Source of the DNA: Apostichopus japonicus
Lineage: Eukaryota > Echinodermata > Holothuroidea > Aspidochirotida > Stichopodidae
DNA length: 64,000 bases
Direction: 5' to 3'
NCBI RefSeq assembly: GCF_037975245.1
Contig: NC_092577.1
Location: forward strand, 26,225,398 to 26,289,397
Below the pieces are notes generated by a model. It was not told the DNA's origin and searched no databases. It saw only the letters and a program-made list of their open reading frames with translations. Shown piece after piece: positions 26,451-39,097 of this stretch (the stretch's first letter is position 1; every line of letters starts with the position of its first letter). Position numbers and translations under genes: made by a program.

Positions 26451-27929
26451 AGGATTAACGTGCACACTGACTATGAAGTTGGCCCGACATTCCGTGCCTG
26501 AGATATCGCGTTTACAAAGTTCGTCACCATTTCTCAACTGGTGACCCCAAATGACCTTTGACCTCCACCAATATCCTTCGACTTCCGGTGGTCCCTAGGA
26601 TCCACGTGCACACTGACTATGAAGTTGGCCCGACATTCCGTGCCTGAGATATCGCGTTTACAAAGTTCGTCACCATTTCTCAACTGGTGACCCCAAATGA
26701 CCTTTGACCTCCACCAATATCCTTCGACTTCCGGTGGTCCCTAGGATCCACGTGCACACTGACTATGAAGTTGGTCCGACATTCCGTGCCTGAGATATCG
26801 CGTTTACAAAGTTCGTCACCATTTCTCAACTGGTGACCCCAAATGACCTTTGACCTCCACCAATATCCTTCGACTTCCGGTGGTCCCTAGGATCCACGTG
26901 CACACTGACTATGAAGTTGGTCCGACATTCCGTGCCTGAGATATCGCGTTTACAAAGTTCGTCACCATTTCTCAACTGGTGACCCCAAATGACCTTTGAC
27001 CTCCACCAATATCCTTCGACTTCCGGTGGTCCCTAGGATCCACGTGCACACTGACTATGAAGTTGGTCCGACATTCCGTGCCTGAGATATCGCGTTTACA
27101 AAGTTCGTCACCATTTCTCAACTGGTGACCCCAAATGACCTTTGACCTCCACCAATATCCTTCGACTTCCGGTGGTCCCTAGGATCCACGTGCACACTGA
27201 CTATGAAGTTGGTCCGACATTCCGTGCCTGAGATATCGCGTTTACAAAGTTCGTCACCATTTCTCAACTGGTGACCCCAAATGACCTTTGACCTCCACCA
27301 ATATCCTTCGACTTCCGGTGGTCCCTAGGATCCACGTGCACACTGACTATGAAGTTGGTCCGACATTCCGTGCCTGAGATATCGCGTTTACAAAGTTCGT
27401 CACCATTTCTCCCCTGGTGACCCCAAATGACCTTTGACCTCCACCAATATCCTTCGACTTCCGGTGGTCCCTAGGATCCACGTGCACACTGACTATGAAG
27501 TTGGCCCGACATTCCGTGCCTGAGATATCGCGTTTACAAAGTTCGTCACCATTTCTCAACTGGTGACCCCAAATGACCTTTGACCTGCACCAAAATCCTT
27601 CGACTTCCGGTGGTCCCTAGGATCCACGTGCACACTGACTATGAAGTTGGTCCGACATTCCGTGCCTGAGATATCGCGTTTACAAAGTTCGTCACCATTT
27701 CTCAACTGGTGACCCCAAATGACCTTTGACCTCCACCAATATCCTTCGACTTCCGGTGGTCCCTAGGATCCACGTGCACACTGACTATGAAGTTGGTCCG
27801 ACATTCCGTGCCTGAGATATCGCGTTTACAAAGTTCGTCACCATTTCTCAACTGGTGACCCCAAATGACCTTTGACCTCCACCAATATCCTTCGACTTCC
27901 GGTGGTCCCTAGGATCCACGTGCACACTG

Positions 27930-30900
27930 ACTATGAAGTTGGTCCGACATTCCGTGCCTGAGATATCGCGTTTACAAAGTTCGTCACCATTTCTCAACTG
28001 GTGACCCCAAATGACCTTTGACCTGCACCAAAATCCTTCGACTTCCGGTGGTCCCTAGGATCCACGTGCACACTGACTATGAAGTTGGCCCGACATTCCG
28101 TGCCTGAGATATCGCGTTTACAAAGTTCGTCACCATTTCTCAACTGGTGACCCCAAATGACCTTTGACCTGCACCAAAATCCTTCGACTTCCGGTGGTCC
28201 CTAGGATCCACGTGCACACTGACTATGAAGTTGGCCCGACATTCCGTGCCTGAGATATCGCGTTTACAAAGTTCGTCACCATTTCTCAACTGGTGACCCC
28301 AAATGACCTTTGACCTCCACCAAAATCCTTCGACTTCCGGTGGTCCCTAGGATCCACGTGCACACTGACTATGAAGTTGGTCCGACATTCCGTGCCTGAG
28401 ATATCGCGTTTACAAAGTTCGTCACCCTTTCTCAACTGGTGACCCCAAATGACCTTTGACCTCCACCAAAATCCTTCGACTTCCGGTGGTCCCTAGGATC
28501 CACGTGCACACTGACTATGAAGTTGGTCCGACATTCCGTGCCTGAGATATCGCGTTTACAAAGTTCGTCACCATTTCTCAACTGGTGACCTCAAATGACC
28601 TTTGACCTCTACCAAAATCCTTCGACTTCCGGTGGTCTCTAGGATCCACGTGCACACTGACTATGAAGTTGGTCCGACATTCCGTGCCTGAGATATCGCG
28701 TTTACAAGTTCGTCACCATTTCTCAACTGGTGACCTCAAATGACCTTTGACCTCCACCAAAATCCTTCGACTTCCGGTGGTCCCTAGGATCCACGTGCAC
28801 ACTGACTATGAAGTTGGTCCGACATTCCGTGCCTGAGATATCGCGTTTACAAAGTTCGTCACCATTTCTCAACTGGTGACCCCAAATGACCTTTGACCTC
28901 CACCAAAATCCTTCGACTTCCGGTGGTCCCTAGGATTAACGTGCACACTGACTATGAAGTTGGCCCGACATTCCGTGCCTGAGATATCGCGTTTACAAAG
29001 TTCGTCACCATTTCTCAACTGGTGACCCCAAATGACCTTTGACCTCCACCAATATCCTTCGACTTCCGGTGGTCCCTAGGATCCACGTGCACACTGACTA
29101 TGAAGTTGGTCCGACATTCCGTGCCTGAGATATCGCGTTTACAAAGTTCGTCACCATTTCTCAACTGGTGACCCCAAATGACCTTTGACCTCCACCAATA
29201 TCCTTCGACTTCCGGTGGTCCCTAGGATCCACGTGCACACTGACTATGAAGTTGGCCCGACATTCCGTGCCTGAGATATCGCGTTTACAAAGTTCGTCAC
29301 CATTTCTCCCCTGGTGACCCCAAATGACCTTTGACCTCCACCAATATCCTTCGACTTCCGGTGGTCCCTAGGATCCACGTGCACACTGACTATGAAGTTG
29401 GTCCGACATTCCGTGCCTGAGATATCGCGTTTACAAAGTTCGTCACCATTTCTCAACTGGTGACCCCAAATGACCTTTGACCTCTACCAAAATCCTTGGA
29501 CTTCCGGTGGTCCCTAGGATCCACGTGCACACTGACTATGAAGTTGGTCCGACATTCCGTGCCTGAGATATCGCGTTTACAAAGTTCGTCACCATTTCTC
29601 AACTGGTGACCTCAAATGACCTTTGACCTCTACCAAAATCCTTCGACTTCCGGTGGTCCCTAGGATCCACGTGCACACTGACTATGAAGTTGGTCCGACA
29701 TTCCGTGCCTGAGATATCGCGTTTACAAAGTTCGTCACCATTTCTCAACTGGTGACCTCAAATGACCTTTGACCTCTACCAAAATCCTTCGACTTCCGGT
29801 GGTCCCTAGGATCCACGTGCACACTGACTATGAAGTTGGTCCGACATTCCGTGCCTGAGATATCGCGTTTACAAAGTTCGTCACCATTTCTCAACTGGTG
29901 ACCTCAAATGACCTTTGACCTGCACCAAAATCCTTCGACTTCCGGTGGTCCCTTGGATCCACGTGCACACTGACTATGAAGTTGGTCCGACATTCCGTGC
30001 CTGAGATATCGCGTTTACAAAGTTCGTCACCATTTCTCAACTGGTGACCCCAAATGACATTTGACCTCCACCAAAATCCTTCGACTTCCGGTGGTCCCTA
30101 GGATCCACGTGCACACTGACTATGAAGTTGGTCCGACATTCCGTGCCTGAGATATCGCGTTTACAAAGTTCGTCACCATTTCTCAACTGGTGACCCCAAA
30201 TGACCTTTGACCTCCACCAATATCCTTCGACTTCCGGTGGTCCCTAGGATCCACGTGCACACTGACTATGAAGTTGGTCCGACATTCCGTGCCTGAGATA
30301 TCGCGTTTACAAAGTTCGTCACCATTTCTCAACTGGTGACCCCAAATGACCTTTGACCTCCACCAATATCCTTCGACTTCCGGTGGTCCCTAGGATCCAC
30401 GTGCACACTGACTATGAAGTTGGCCCGACATTCCGTGCCTGAGATATCGCGTTTACAAAGTTCGTCACCATTTCTCAACTGGTGACCCCAAATGACCTTT
30501 GACCTCCACCAATATCCTTCGACTTCCGGTGGTCCCTAGGATCCACGTGCACACTGACTATGAAGTTGGTCCGACATTCCGTGCCTGAGATATCGCGTTT
30601 ACAAAGTTCGTCACCATTTCTCAACTGGTGACCCCAAATGACCTTTGACCTCCACCAATATCCTTCGACTTCCGGTGGTCCCTAGGATCCACGTGCACAC
30701 TGACTATGAAGTTGGTCCGACATTCCGTGCCTGAGATATCGCGTTTACAAAGTTCGTCACCATTTCTCAACTGGTGACCCCAAATGACCTTTGACCTCCA
30801 CCAATATCCTTCGACTTCCGGTGGTCCCTAGGATCCACGTGCACACTGACTATGAAGTTGGCCCGACATTCCGTGCCTGAGATATCGCGTTTACAAAGTT

Positions 30901-32380
30901 CGTCACCATTTCTCAACTGGTGACCCCAAATGACCTTTGACCTCCACCAATATCCTTCGACTTCCGGTGGTCCCTAGGATCCACGTGCACACTGACTATG
31001 AAGTTGGCCCGACATTCCGTGCCTGAGATATCGCGTTTACAAAGTTCGTCACCATTTCTCAACTGGTGACCCCAAATGACCTTTGACCTCCACCAATATC
31101 CTTCGACTTCCGGTGGTCCCTAGGATCCACGTGCACACTGACTATGAAGTTGGTCCGACATTCCGTGCCTGAGATATCGCGTTTACAAAGTTCGTCACCA
31201 TTTCTCAACTGGTGACCCCAAATGACCTTTGACCTCCACCAATATCCTTCGACTTCCGGTGGTCCCTAGGATCCACGTGCACACTGACTATGAAGTTGGT
31301 CCGACATTCCGTGCCTGAGATATCGCGTTTACAAAGTTCGTCACCATTTCTCAACTGGTGACCCCAAATGACCTTTGACCTCCACCAATATCCTTCGACT
31401 TCCGGTGGTCCCTAGGATCCACGTGCACACTGACTATGAAGTTGGTCCGACATTCCGTGCCTGAGATATCGCGTTTACAAAGTTCGTCACCATTTCTCAA
31501 CTGGTGACCCCAAATGACCTTTGACCTCCACCAATATCCTTCGACTTCCGGTGGTCCCTAGGATCCACGTGCACACTGACTATGAAGTTGGTCCGACATT
31601 CCGTGCCTGAGATATCGCGTTTACAAAGTTCGTCACCATTTCTCAACTGGTGACCCCAAATGACCTTTGACCTCCACCAATATCCTTCGACTTCCGGTGG
31701 TCCCTAGGATCCACGTGCACACTGACTATGAAGTTGGTCCGACATTCCGTGCCTGAGATATCGCGTTTACAAAGTTCGTCACCATTTCTCAACTGGTGAC
31801 CCCAAATGACCTTTGACCTCCACCAATATCCTTCGACTTCCGGTGGTCCCTAGGATCCACGTGCACACTGACTATGAAGTTGGTCCGACATTCCGTGCCT
31901 GAGATATCGCGTTTACAAAGTTCGTCACCATTTCTCCTCTGGTGACCCCAAATGACCTTTGACCTCCACCAATATCCTTCGACTTCCGGTGGTCCCTAGG
32001 ATCCACGTGCACACTGACTATGAAGTTGGTCCGACATTCCGTGCCTGAGATATCGCGTTTACAAAGTTCGTCACCATTTCTCAACTGGTGACCCCAAATG
32101 ACCTTTGACCTCCACCAATATCCTTCGACTTCCGGTGGTCCCTAGGATCCACGTGCACACTGACTATGAAGTTGGTCCGACATTCCGTGCCTGAGATATC
32201 GCGTTTACAAAGTTCGTCACCATTTCTCCCCTGGTGACCCCAAATGACCTTTGACCTCCACCAATATCCTTCGACTTCCGGTGGTCCCTAGGATCCACGT
32301 GCACACTGACTATGAAGTTGGTCCGACATTCCGTGCCTGAGATATCGCGTTTACAAAGTTCGTCACCATTTCTCAACTGG
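27930..32380. repeat. Satellite A HOR, right segment, copy 1
   Basis: Landmarks pair with the following copy at a falling offset. It is 4379 bp at the GCACCAAAA monomer (28024 to 32403) and at CACCC (28427 to 32805). It becomes 4233 bp at the short monomer (28701 to 32934), GGATTAACG (28933 to 33166) and the CC loop (29244 to 33477). It is 4087 bp at GACATTT (30054 to 34141). Each step is one monomer, so the second copy lost monomers one at a time: a GGTCTCTAGG-type copy near 32.9 kb and one of the GACCTC copies near 33.9 kb. Confidence 0.82.
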
Positions 32381-35300
32381 TGACCCCAAATGACCTTTGA
32401 CCTGCACCAAAATCCTTCGACTTCCGGTGGTCCCTAGGATCCACGTGCACACTGACTATGAAGTTGGCCCGACATTCCGTGCCTGAGATATCGCGTTTAC
32501 AAAGTTCGTCACCATTTCTCAACTGGTGACCCCAAATGACCTTTGACCTGCACCAAAATCCTTCGACTTCCGGTGGTCCCTAGGATCCACGTGCACACTG
32601 ACTATGAAGTTGGCCCGACATTCCGTGCCTGAGATATCGCGTTTACAAAGTTCGTCACCATTTCTCAACTGGTGACCCCAAATGACCTTTGACCTCCACC
32701 AAAATCCTTCGACTTCCGGTGGTCCCTAGGATCCACGTGCACACTGACTATGAAGTTGGTCCGACATTCCGTGCCTGAGATATCGCGTTTACAAAGTTCG
32801 TCACCCTTTCTCAACTGGTGACCCCAAATGACCTTTGACCTCCACCAAAATCCTTCGACTTCCGGTGGTCCCTAGGATCCACGTGCACACTGACTATGAA
32901 GTTGGTCCGACATTCCGTGCCTGAGATATCGCGTTTACAAGTTCGTCACCATTTCTCAACTGGTGACCTCAAATGACCTTTGACCTCCACCAAAATCCTT
33001 CGACTTCCGGTGGTCCCTAGGATCCACGTGCACACTGACTATGAAGTTGGTCCGACATTCCGTGCCTGAGATATCGCGTTTACAAAGTTCGTCACCATTT
33101 CTCAACTGGTGACCCCAAATGACCTTTGACCTCCACCAAAATCCTTCGACTTCCGGTGGTCCCTAGGATTAACGTGCACACTGACTATGAAGTTGGCCCG
33201 ACATTCCGTGCCTGAGATATCGCGTTTACAAAGTTCGTCACCATTTCTCAACTGGTGACCCCAAATGACCTTTGACCTCCACCAATATCCTTCGACTTCC
33301 GGTGGTCCCTAGGATCCACGTGCACACTGACTATGAAGTTGGTCCGACATTCCGTGCCTGAGATATCGCGTTTACAAAGTTCGTCACCATTTCTCAACTG
33401 GTGACCCCAAATGACCTTTGACCTCCACCAATATCCTTCGACTTCCGGTGGTCCCTAGGATCCACGTGCACACTGACTATGAAGTTGGCCCGACATTCCG
33501 TGCCTGAGATATCGCGTTTACAAAGTTCGTCACCATTTCTCCCCTGGTGACCCCAAATGACCTTTGACCTCCACCAATATCCTTCGACTTCCGGTGGTCC
33601 CTAGGATCCACGTGCACACTGACTATGAAGTTGGTCCGACATTCCGTGCCTGAGATATCGCGTTTACAAAGTTCGTCACCATTTCTCAACTGGTGACCCC
33701 AAATGACCTTTGACCTCTACCAAAATCCTTGGACTTCCGGTGGTCCCTAGGATCCACGTGCACACTGACTATGAAGTTGGTCCGACATTCCGTGCCTGAG
33801 ATATCGCGTTTACAAAGTTCGTCACCATTTCTCAACTGGTGACCTCAAATGACCTTTGACCTCTACCAAAATCCTTCGACTTCCGGTGGTCCCTAGGATC
33901 CACGTGCACACTGACTATGAAGTTGGTCCGACATTCCGTGCCTGAGATATCGCGTTTACAAAGTTCGTCACCATTTCTCAACTGGTGACCTCAAATGACC
34001 TTTGACCTGCACCAAAATCCTTCGACTTCCGGTGGTCCCTTGGATCCACGTGCACACTGACTATGAAGTTGGTCCGACATTCCGTGCCTGAGATATCGCG
34101 TTTACAAAGTTCGTCACCATTTCTCAACTGGTGACCCCAAATGACATTTGACCTCCACCAAAATCCTTCGACTTCCGGTGGTCCCTAGGATCCACGTGCA
34201 CACTGACTATGAAGTTGGTCCGACATTCCGTGCCTGAGATATCGCGTTTACAAAGTTCGTCACCATTTCTCAACTGGTGACCCCAAATGACCTTTGACCT
34301 CCACCAATATCCTTCGACTTCCGGTGGTCCCTAGGATCCACGTGCACACTGACTATGAAGTTGGTCCGACATTCCGTGCCTGAGATATCGCGTTTACAAA
34401 GTTCGTCACCATTTCTCAACTGGTGACCCCAAATGACCTTTGACCTCCACCAATATCCTTCGACTTCCGGTGGTCCCTAGGATCCACGTGCACACTGACT
34501 ATGAAGTTGGCCCGACTTTCCGTGCCTGAGATATCGCGTTTACAAAGTTCGTCACCATTTCTCAACTGGTGACCCCAAATGACCTTTGACCTCCACCAAT
34601 ATCCTTCGACTTCCGGTGGTCCCTAGGATCCACGTGCACACTGACTATGAAGTTGGTCCGACATTCCGTGCCTGAGATATCGCGTTTACAAAGTTCGTCA
34701 CCATTTCTCAACTGGTGACCCCAAATGACCTTTGACCTCCACCAATATCCTTCGACTTCCGGTGGTCCCTAGGATCCACGTGCACACTGACTATGAAGTT
34801 GGTCCGACATTCCGTGCCTGAGATATCGCGTTTACAAAGTTCGTCACCATTTCTCAACTGGTGACCCCAAATGACCTTTGACCTCCACCAATATCCTTCG
34901 ACTTCCGGTGGTCCCTAGGATCCACGTGCACACTGACTATGAAGTTGGTCCGACATTCCGTGCCTGAGATATCGCGTTTACAAAGTTCGTCACCATTTCT
35001 CAACTGGTGACCCCAAATGACCTTTGACCTCCACCAATATCCTTCGACTTCCGGTGGTCCCTAGGATCCACGTGCACACTGACTATGAAGTTGGTCCGAC
35101 ATTCCGTGCCTGAGATATCGCGTTTACAAAGTTCGTCACCATTTCTCAACTGGTGACCCCAAATGACCTTTGACCTCCACCAATATCCTTCGACTTCCGG
35201 TGGTCCCTAGGATCCACGTGCACACTGACTATGAAGTTGGTCCGACATTCCGTGCCTGAGATATCGCGTTTACAAAGTTCGTCACCATTTCTCCCCTGGT

Positions 35301-35759
35301 GACCCCAAATGACATTTGACCTCCACCAAAATCCTTCGACTTCCGGTGGTCCCTAGGATCCACGTGCACACTGACTATGAAGTTGGTCTGACATTCCGTG
35401 CCTGAGATATCGCGTTTACAAAGTTCGTCACCATTTCTCAACTGGTGACCCCAAATGACATTTGACCTCCACCAATATCCTTCGACTTCCGGTGGTCCCT
35501 AGGATCCACGTGCACACTGACTATGAAGTTGGCCCGACATTCCGTGCCTGAGATATCGCGTTTACAAAGTTCGTCACCATTTCTCAACTGGTGACCCCAA
35601 ATGACCTTTGACCTCCACCAATATCCTTCGACTTCCGGTGGTCCCTAGGATCCACGTGCACACTGACTATGAAGTTGGTCCGACATTCCGTGCCTGAGAT
35701 ATCGCGTTTACAAAGTTCGTCACCATTTCTTCCCTGGTGACCTCAAATGACCTTTGACC
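32381..35759. repeat. Satellite A HOR, right segment, partial copy 2 up to the array edge
   Basis: This is the truncated second copy of the right-hand HOR, ending at the junction. Toward the edge it gains private changes: CGACTTTCCG near 34512, two GACATTT monomers at about 35310 and 35457, and a unique TTTCTTCCC loop near 35730. Higher divergence at an array edge is expected where unequal exchange is less effective. Confidence 0.78.
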
Positions 35760-35811
35760 TGCACCAATATCCTTCGACTTCCGGTGATCTATGAAGTTGG
35801 TCCGACAATCG
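35760..35811. other. Junction between satellite A and satellite B
   Basis: The last satellite A monomer starts at 35760 and is damaged. After CCGGTG (35781-35786), 27 consensus bases are replaced by ATC, and the monomer resumes at TATGAAGTTGG. It continues to GGTCCGACA (35799-35807), and the next bases, ATCGATTTATCGG, are satellite B. Satellite B commonly has GGTCCCGCACAATCGATT, so the A sequence at the breakpoint is a B-like unit lacking two bases. The breakpoint cannot be placed more finely than about 35799-35807. Confidence 0.9.
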
Positions 35812-37750
35812 ATTTATCGGTATCACACATTCGATTTATCGGTATCGCAAATTCGATTAATCGGTATCGCACAATCGATTTATCGTTTTCGCACGTTCGA
35901 TTTATCGATACCGCACATTCGATTTATCGGTCCCGCACAATCGATTAATCAGTACCGCACAATCGACTTATCAGTATCGCAAATTTAATTATCGGTATCG
36001 CGCATTCGATTAAACGGTATCGCCCCTTCGATTTATCGGTCCCGCACAATCGATTTATAGGTATCGCAATATCGATTACACGGTTTCGCATATTCGATTG
36101 ATCGGTACCGCACTTTCGATTTATTGGTACCGTATATTCGATTTTTCGTTTTCGCACGTTCGATTTATCGGTACCGCAAATTCGATTGATAGGTACCGCA
36201 ATGTCGATTTATCGGTCCCGCAAAATCGATTTATAGGTATCGCACATTCGATCAATCGGTCTCGCACATTCGATTTATCGGCACCGCACTTTCGATTTAT
36301 CGGTACCGCACATTCGATTAATCGGTATCGCAAATTCCATTAATCGGTATTGCACATTCGATTAAACGGTATCGCACATTCGATTTATCGGTAACGCACA
36401 TTCGATTTATCGGTACCGCACCTTCGATTCATCAGTACCTCACATTCGACTTATCGGTATCGTAAATTTAATAATCGGTATCGCGCATTCGATTTATCGG
36501 TATCGCACCTTCGATTTATCGGTCCCGCACAATCGATTTATAGGTATCGCAATATCGATTAATCGGTCTCGCACATTCTATTTATCGGTATCGCGCATTC
36601 GATTTATCGGTATCGCACATTCGATTCATCGGCACCTCACATTCGATTTATCGGTACCGCAATATCGATTTATCGGTATCGCACATTCGATTCATCGGCA
36701 CCGCACATTCGATTTATTGGTACCGCAATATCGATTTATCGGTACCGCAAAATCGATTTATAGGTATCGCACATTCAATTAATCGGTCTCGCACATTCGA
36801 TTTATCGGCACCGCACTTTCGATTTATCGGTACCGCACATTCGATTAATCGGTATCGCAAATTCGATTAATCGGTATCGCACGTTCGATTTATCGGTACC
36901 GCACATTCGATTTATCGGTATCGCAAATTCGATTAATCGGTATCGTACATTCGATTTACCGATATCGCACATTCGATTTATCGGCACCGCACATTCGAAT
37001 TATCGGTATCGCAAATTCGATTAATCGGTATCGCACAATCGATTTATCGGTACCGCACATTCGATTTATCGGTATCGCACGTTCGATTTATCGTTTTCGC
37101 TCGTTCGATTTATCGATACCGCACATTCGATTTATCGGTCCCGCACAATCGATTAATCAGTACCGCACAATCGACTTATCGGTATCGTTAATTTAATTAT
37201 CGGTATCGCGCATTCGATTAAACGGTATCGCACCTTCGTTTTATCGGTCCCGCACAATCGATTTATAGGTATCGCAATATCGATTAATGGGTTTCGCATA
37301 TTCGATTTATCGGTACCGCACTTTCGATTTATTGGTACCGCATATTCGATTTTTCGTTTTCGCACGTTCGATTTATCGGTACCGCACATTCGATTTATAG
37401 GTACCGCAATGTCGATTTATTGGTCCCGCAAAATCGATTTATAGGTATCGCACATTCGATTAATCGGTCTCGAACATTCGATTTATCGGCACCGCACTTT
37501 CGATTTATCGGTACCGCACATTCCATTAATCGGTATTGCACATTCGATTAAACGGTATCGCACATTCGATTAAACGGTAACGCACATTCGATTTATCGGT
37601 ACCGCACCTTCGATTCATCAGTACCGCACATTCGACTTATCGGTATCGTAAATTTAATAATCGGTATCGCGCATTCGATTTATCGGTATCGCACCTTCGA
37701 TTTATCGGTCCCGCACAATCGATTTATAGGTATCGCAATATCGATTAATC
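35812..37750. repeat. Satellite B, junction-proximal segment with 1208-bp duplication
   Basis: The module with CGTTTTCGC at 35883 recurs at 37091, an offset of 1208 bp. The two blocks (about 35.87-36.56 kb and 37.08-37.75 kb) match along most of their length, with the offset falling to 1186 bp (one unit less) by the GGTCTCGCA landmarks at 36565 and 37751. This segment has more private changes than the rest (for example ACCTCACATTC, TCGCTCGTTCG and ATTAATGGG), in line with its position beside the array edge. Confidence 0.75.
36601..36732 (+). repeat. 66-bp trimers of the satellite B unit
   Basis: Two successive 66-bp trimers, 36601-36666 and 36667-36732, each run TATCGCACATTC, then GATTCATCGGCACC, then GGTACCGCAATATC. 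The same trimer form is seen at about 37820-37940, 46630-46740 and 57070-57310. Since 66 is divisible by three, the trimer gives 22-residue open repeats on both strands, which explains the many short open frames in this array. Confidence 0.75.
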
Positions 37751-38842
37751 GGTCTCGCATATTCTATTTATCGGTACCGCACATTCGATTTATCGGTACC
37801 GCAATATCGATTCATCGGTATCGCACATTCGATTCATCGGCACCGCACATTCGATTTATCGGTACCGCAATATCGATTTATCGGTATCGCACATTCGATT
37901 CATCGGCACCGCACATTCGATTTATCGGTACCGCAATATCGATTTATCGGTACCGCAAAATCGATTTATAGGTATCGCACATTCAATTAATCGGTCTCGC
38001 ACATTCGATTTATCGGCACCGCACATTCGATTTATCGGTACCGCACATTCGATTAATCGGTATCGCAAATTCGATTAATCGGTATTGCACATTCGATTAA
38101 ACGGTATTGCACATTCGATTTATCGGCACCGCACTTTCCATTTATCGGTACCGCACATTCGATTAATCGGAATCGCAAATTCGATTAATCGGTATCGCAC
38201 GTTCGATTTATCGGTACCGCACATTCGATTTATCGGTACCGCAATATCGATTAATCGGTATCGCACGTTCGATTTATCGGTACCGCACATTCGATTTATC
38301 GGTATCGCAAATTCGATTAATCGGTATCGTACATTCGATTTACCGATATCGCACAATCGATTTATCGGCACCGCACATTCGATTTATCGATACCGCACAT
38401 TCGATTTATCGGTCCCGCACAATCGATTAATCGGTACCGCACAATCGACTTATCGGTATCGTTAATTTAATTATCGGTATCGCGCATTCGATTAATCAAT
38501 ATCGCACGTTCGATTTATCGATACCGCACATTCGATTTATCGGTCCCGCACAATCGATTAATCGGTACCGCACAATCGACTTATCGGTATCGTTAATTTA
38601 ATTATCGGTATCGCATATTCGATTAATCAGTATCGCACGTTCGATTTATCGGTACCGCACATTCCATTTATCGGTATCGTACATTCGATTTACCGATATC
38701 GCACATTCGATTTATCGGTAACGCACTTTCGATTTATCGGAACTGCACATTTGATTTATCGGCACCGCACATTCGATTTATCGGTACCGCAATATCGATT
38801 TATCGGTATCGCACATTCGATTTATCGGTCCCGCACAATCGA

Positions 38843-39097
38843 TTAATCGGTACCGCACAATCGACTTATCGGTATCGTTAATTTAATTATCGGTATCGCG
38901 CATTCGATTAAACGGTATCGCACCTTCGATTTATCGGTCCCGCACAATCGATTTATAGGTATCGCAATATCGATTAATCGGTTTCGCATATTCGATTTAT
39001 CGGTACCGCACTTTCGATTTATTGGTACCGCATATTCGATTTTTCGTTTTCGCACGTTCGATTTATCGGTACCCCACATTCGATTTATAGGTACCAC
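38843..39097. repeat. T-rich satellite B module (nine copies)
   Basis: This is a distinctive run of variant units: GACTTATCGG, a 21-bp ATTTAATTATCGG unit, GATTAAACGG, TATAGG, TTATTGG and GATTTTTCGTTTTCGCACG. It occurs nine times, at about 35945, 37153, 38843, 42451, 45927, 47638, 51246, 54722 and 60082, and is the best marker for HOR structure. The copies at 35945, 37153 and 60082 are the most diverged (for example GTTTTATCGG near 37237 and GGTACCGAAATG near 60333). Minus-strand frames of 70-84 codons over it arise only from the 66-bp period. Confidence 0.82.

Larger units (their letters stand above)
1..35806. repeat. Satellite A: 146-bp tandem array
   Basis: This is a head-to-tail array of a 146-bp monomer. 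With phase position 1 set at the T of TCCACCAATA, 245 monomers run from just before base 1 to 35759, provided nine copies are 145 bp; the arithmetic closes exactly. The shortened copies lack one A of the AAA at monomer positions 99-101 and lie near 4034, 5785, 11478, 16149, 20820, 24615, 26220, 28701 and 32934. The consensus is about 50% GC, with many more C than G on the + strand (45 against 28) and 8 CpGs. Other variation sits at a few diagnostic sites: 2-3 (CC/GC/CT), 9 (T/A), 16 (C/G), 31 (C/T), 34 (A/T), 39-40 (CC/TA), 45 (G/T), 66 (T/C), 68 (C/T), 112 (A/C), 119-121 (loop), 130 (C/T) and 139 (C/A). I do not recognise a named satellite family. The array continues beyond the left edge. It contains no gene and no inserted element. 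Confidence 0.97.

Noticed and set aside
52-35441. Many near-identical 70-codon minus-strand open frames in satellite A
   Set aside because: Each spans about 1.5 monomers and exists only where the loop variant (CC or CT for AA) removes a TGA. They recur with the satellite period, have no start or splice context, and end at fixed places in the monomer. They are by-products of the repeat.
1-35806. Forkhead site at GCGTTTACAAA in satellite A
   Set aside because: CGTTTAC has a mismatch to TGTTTAC in every copy.
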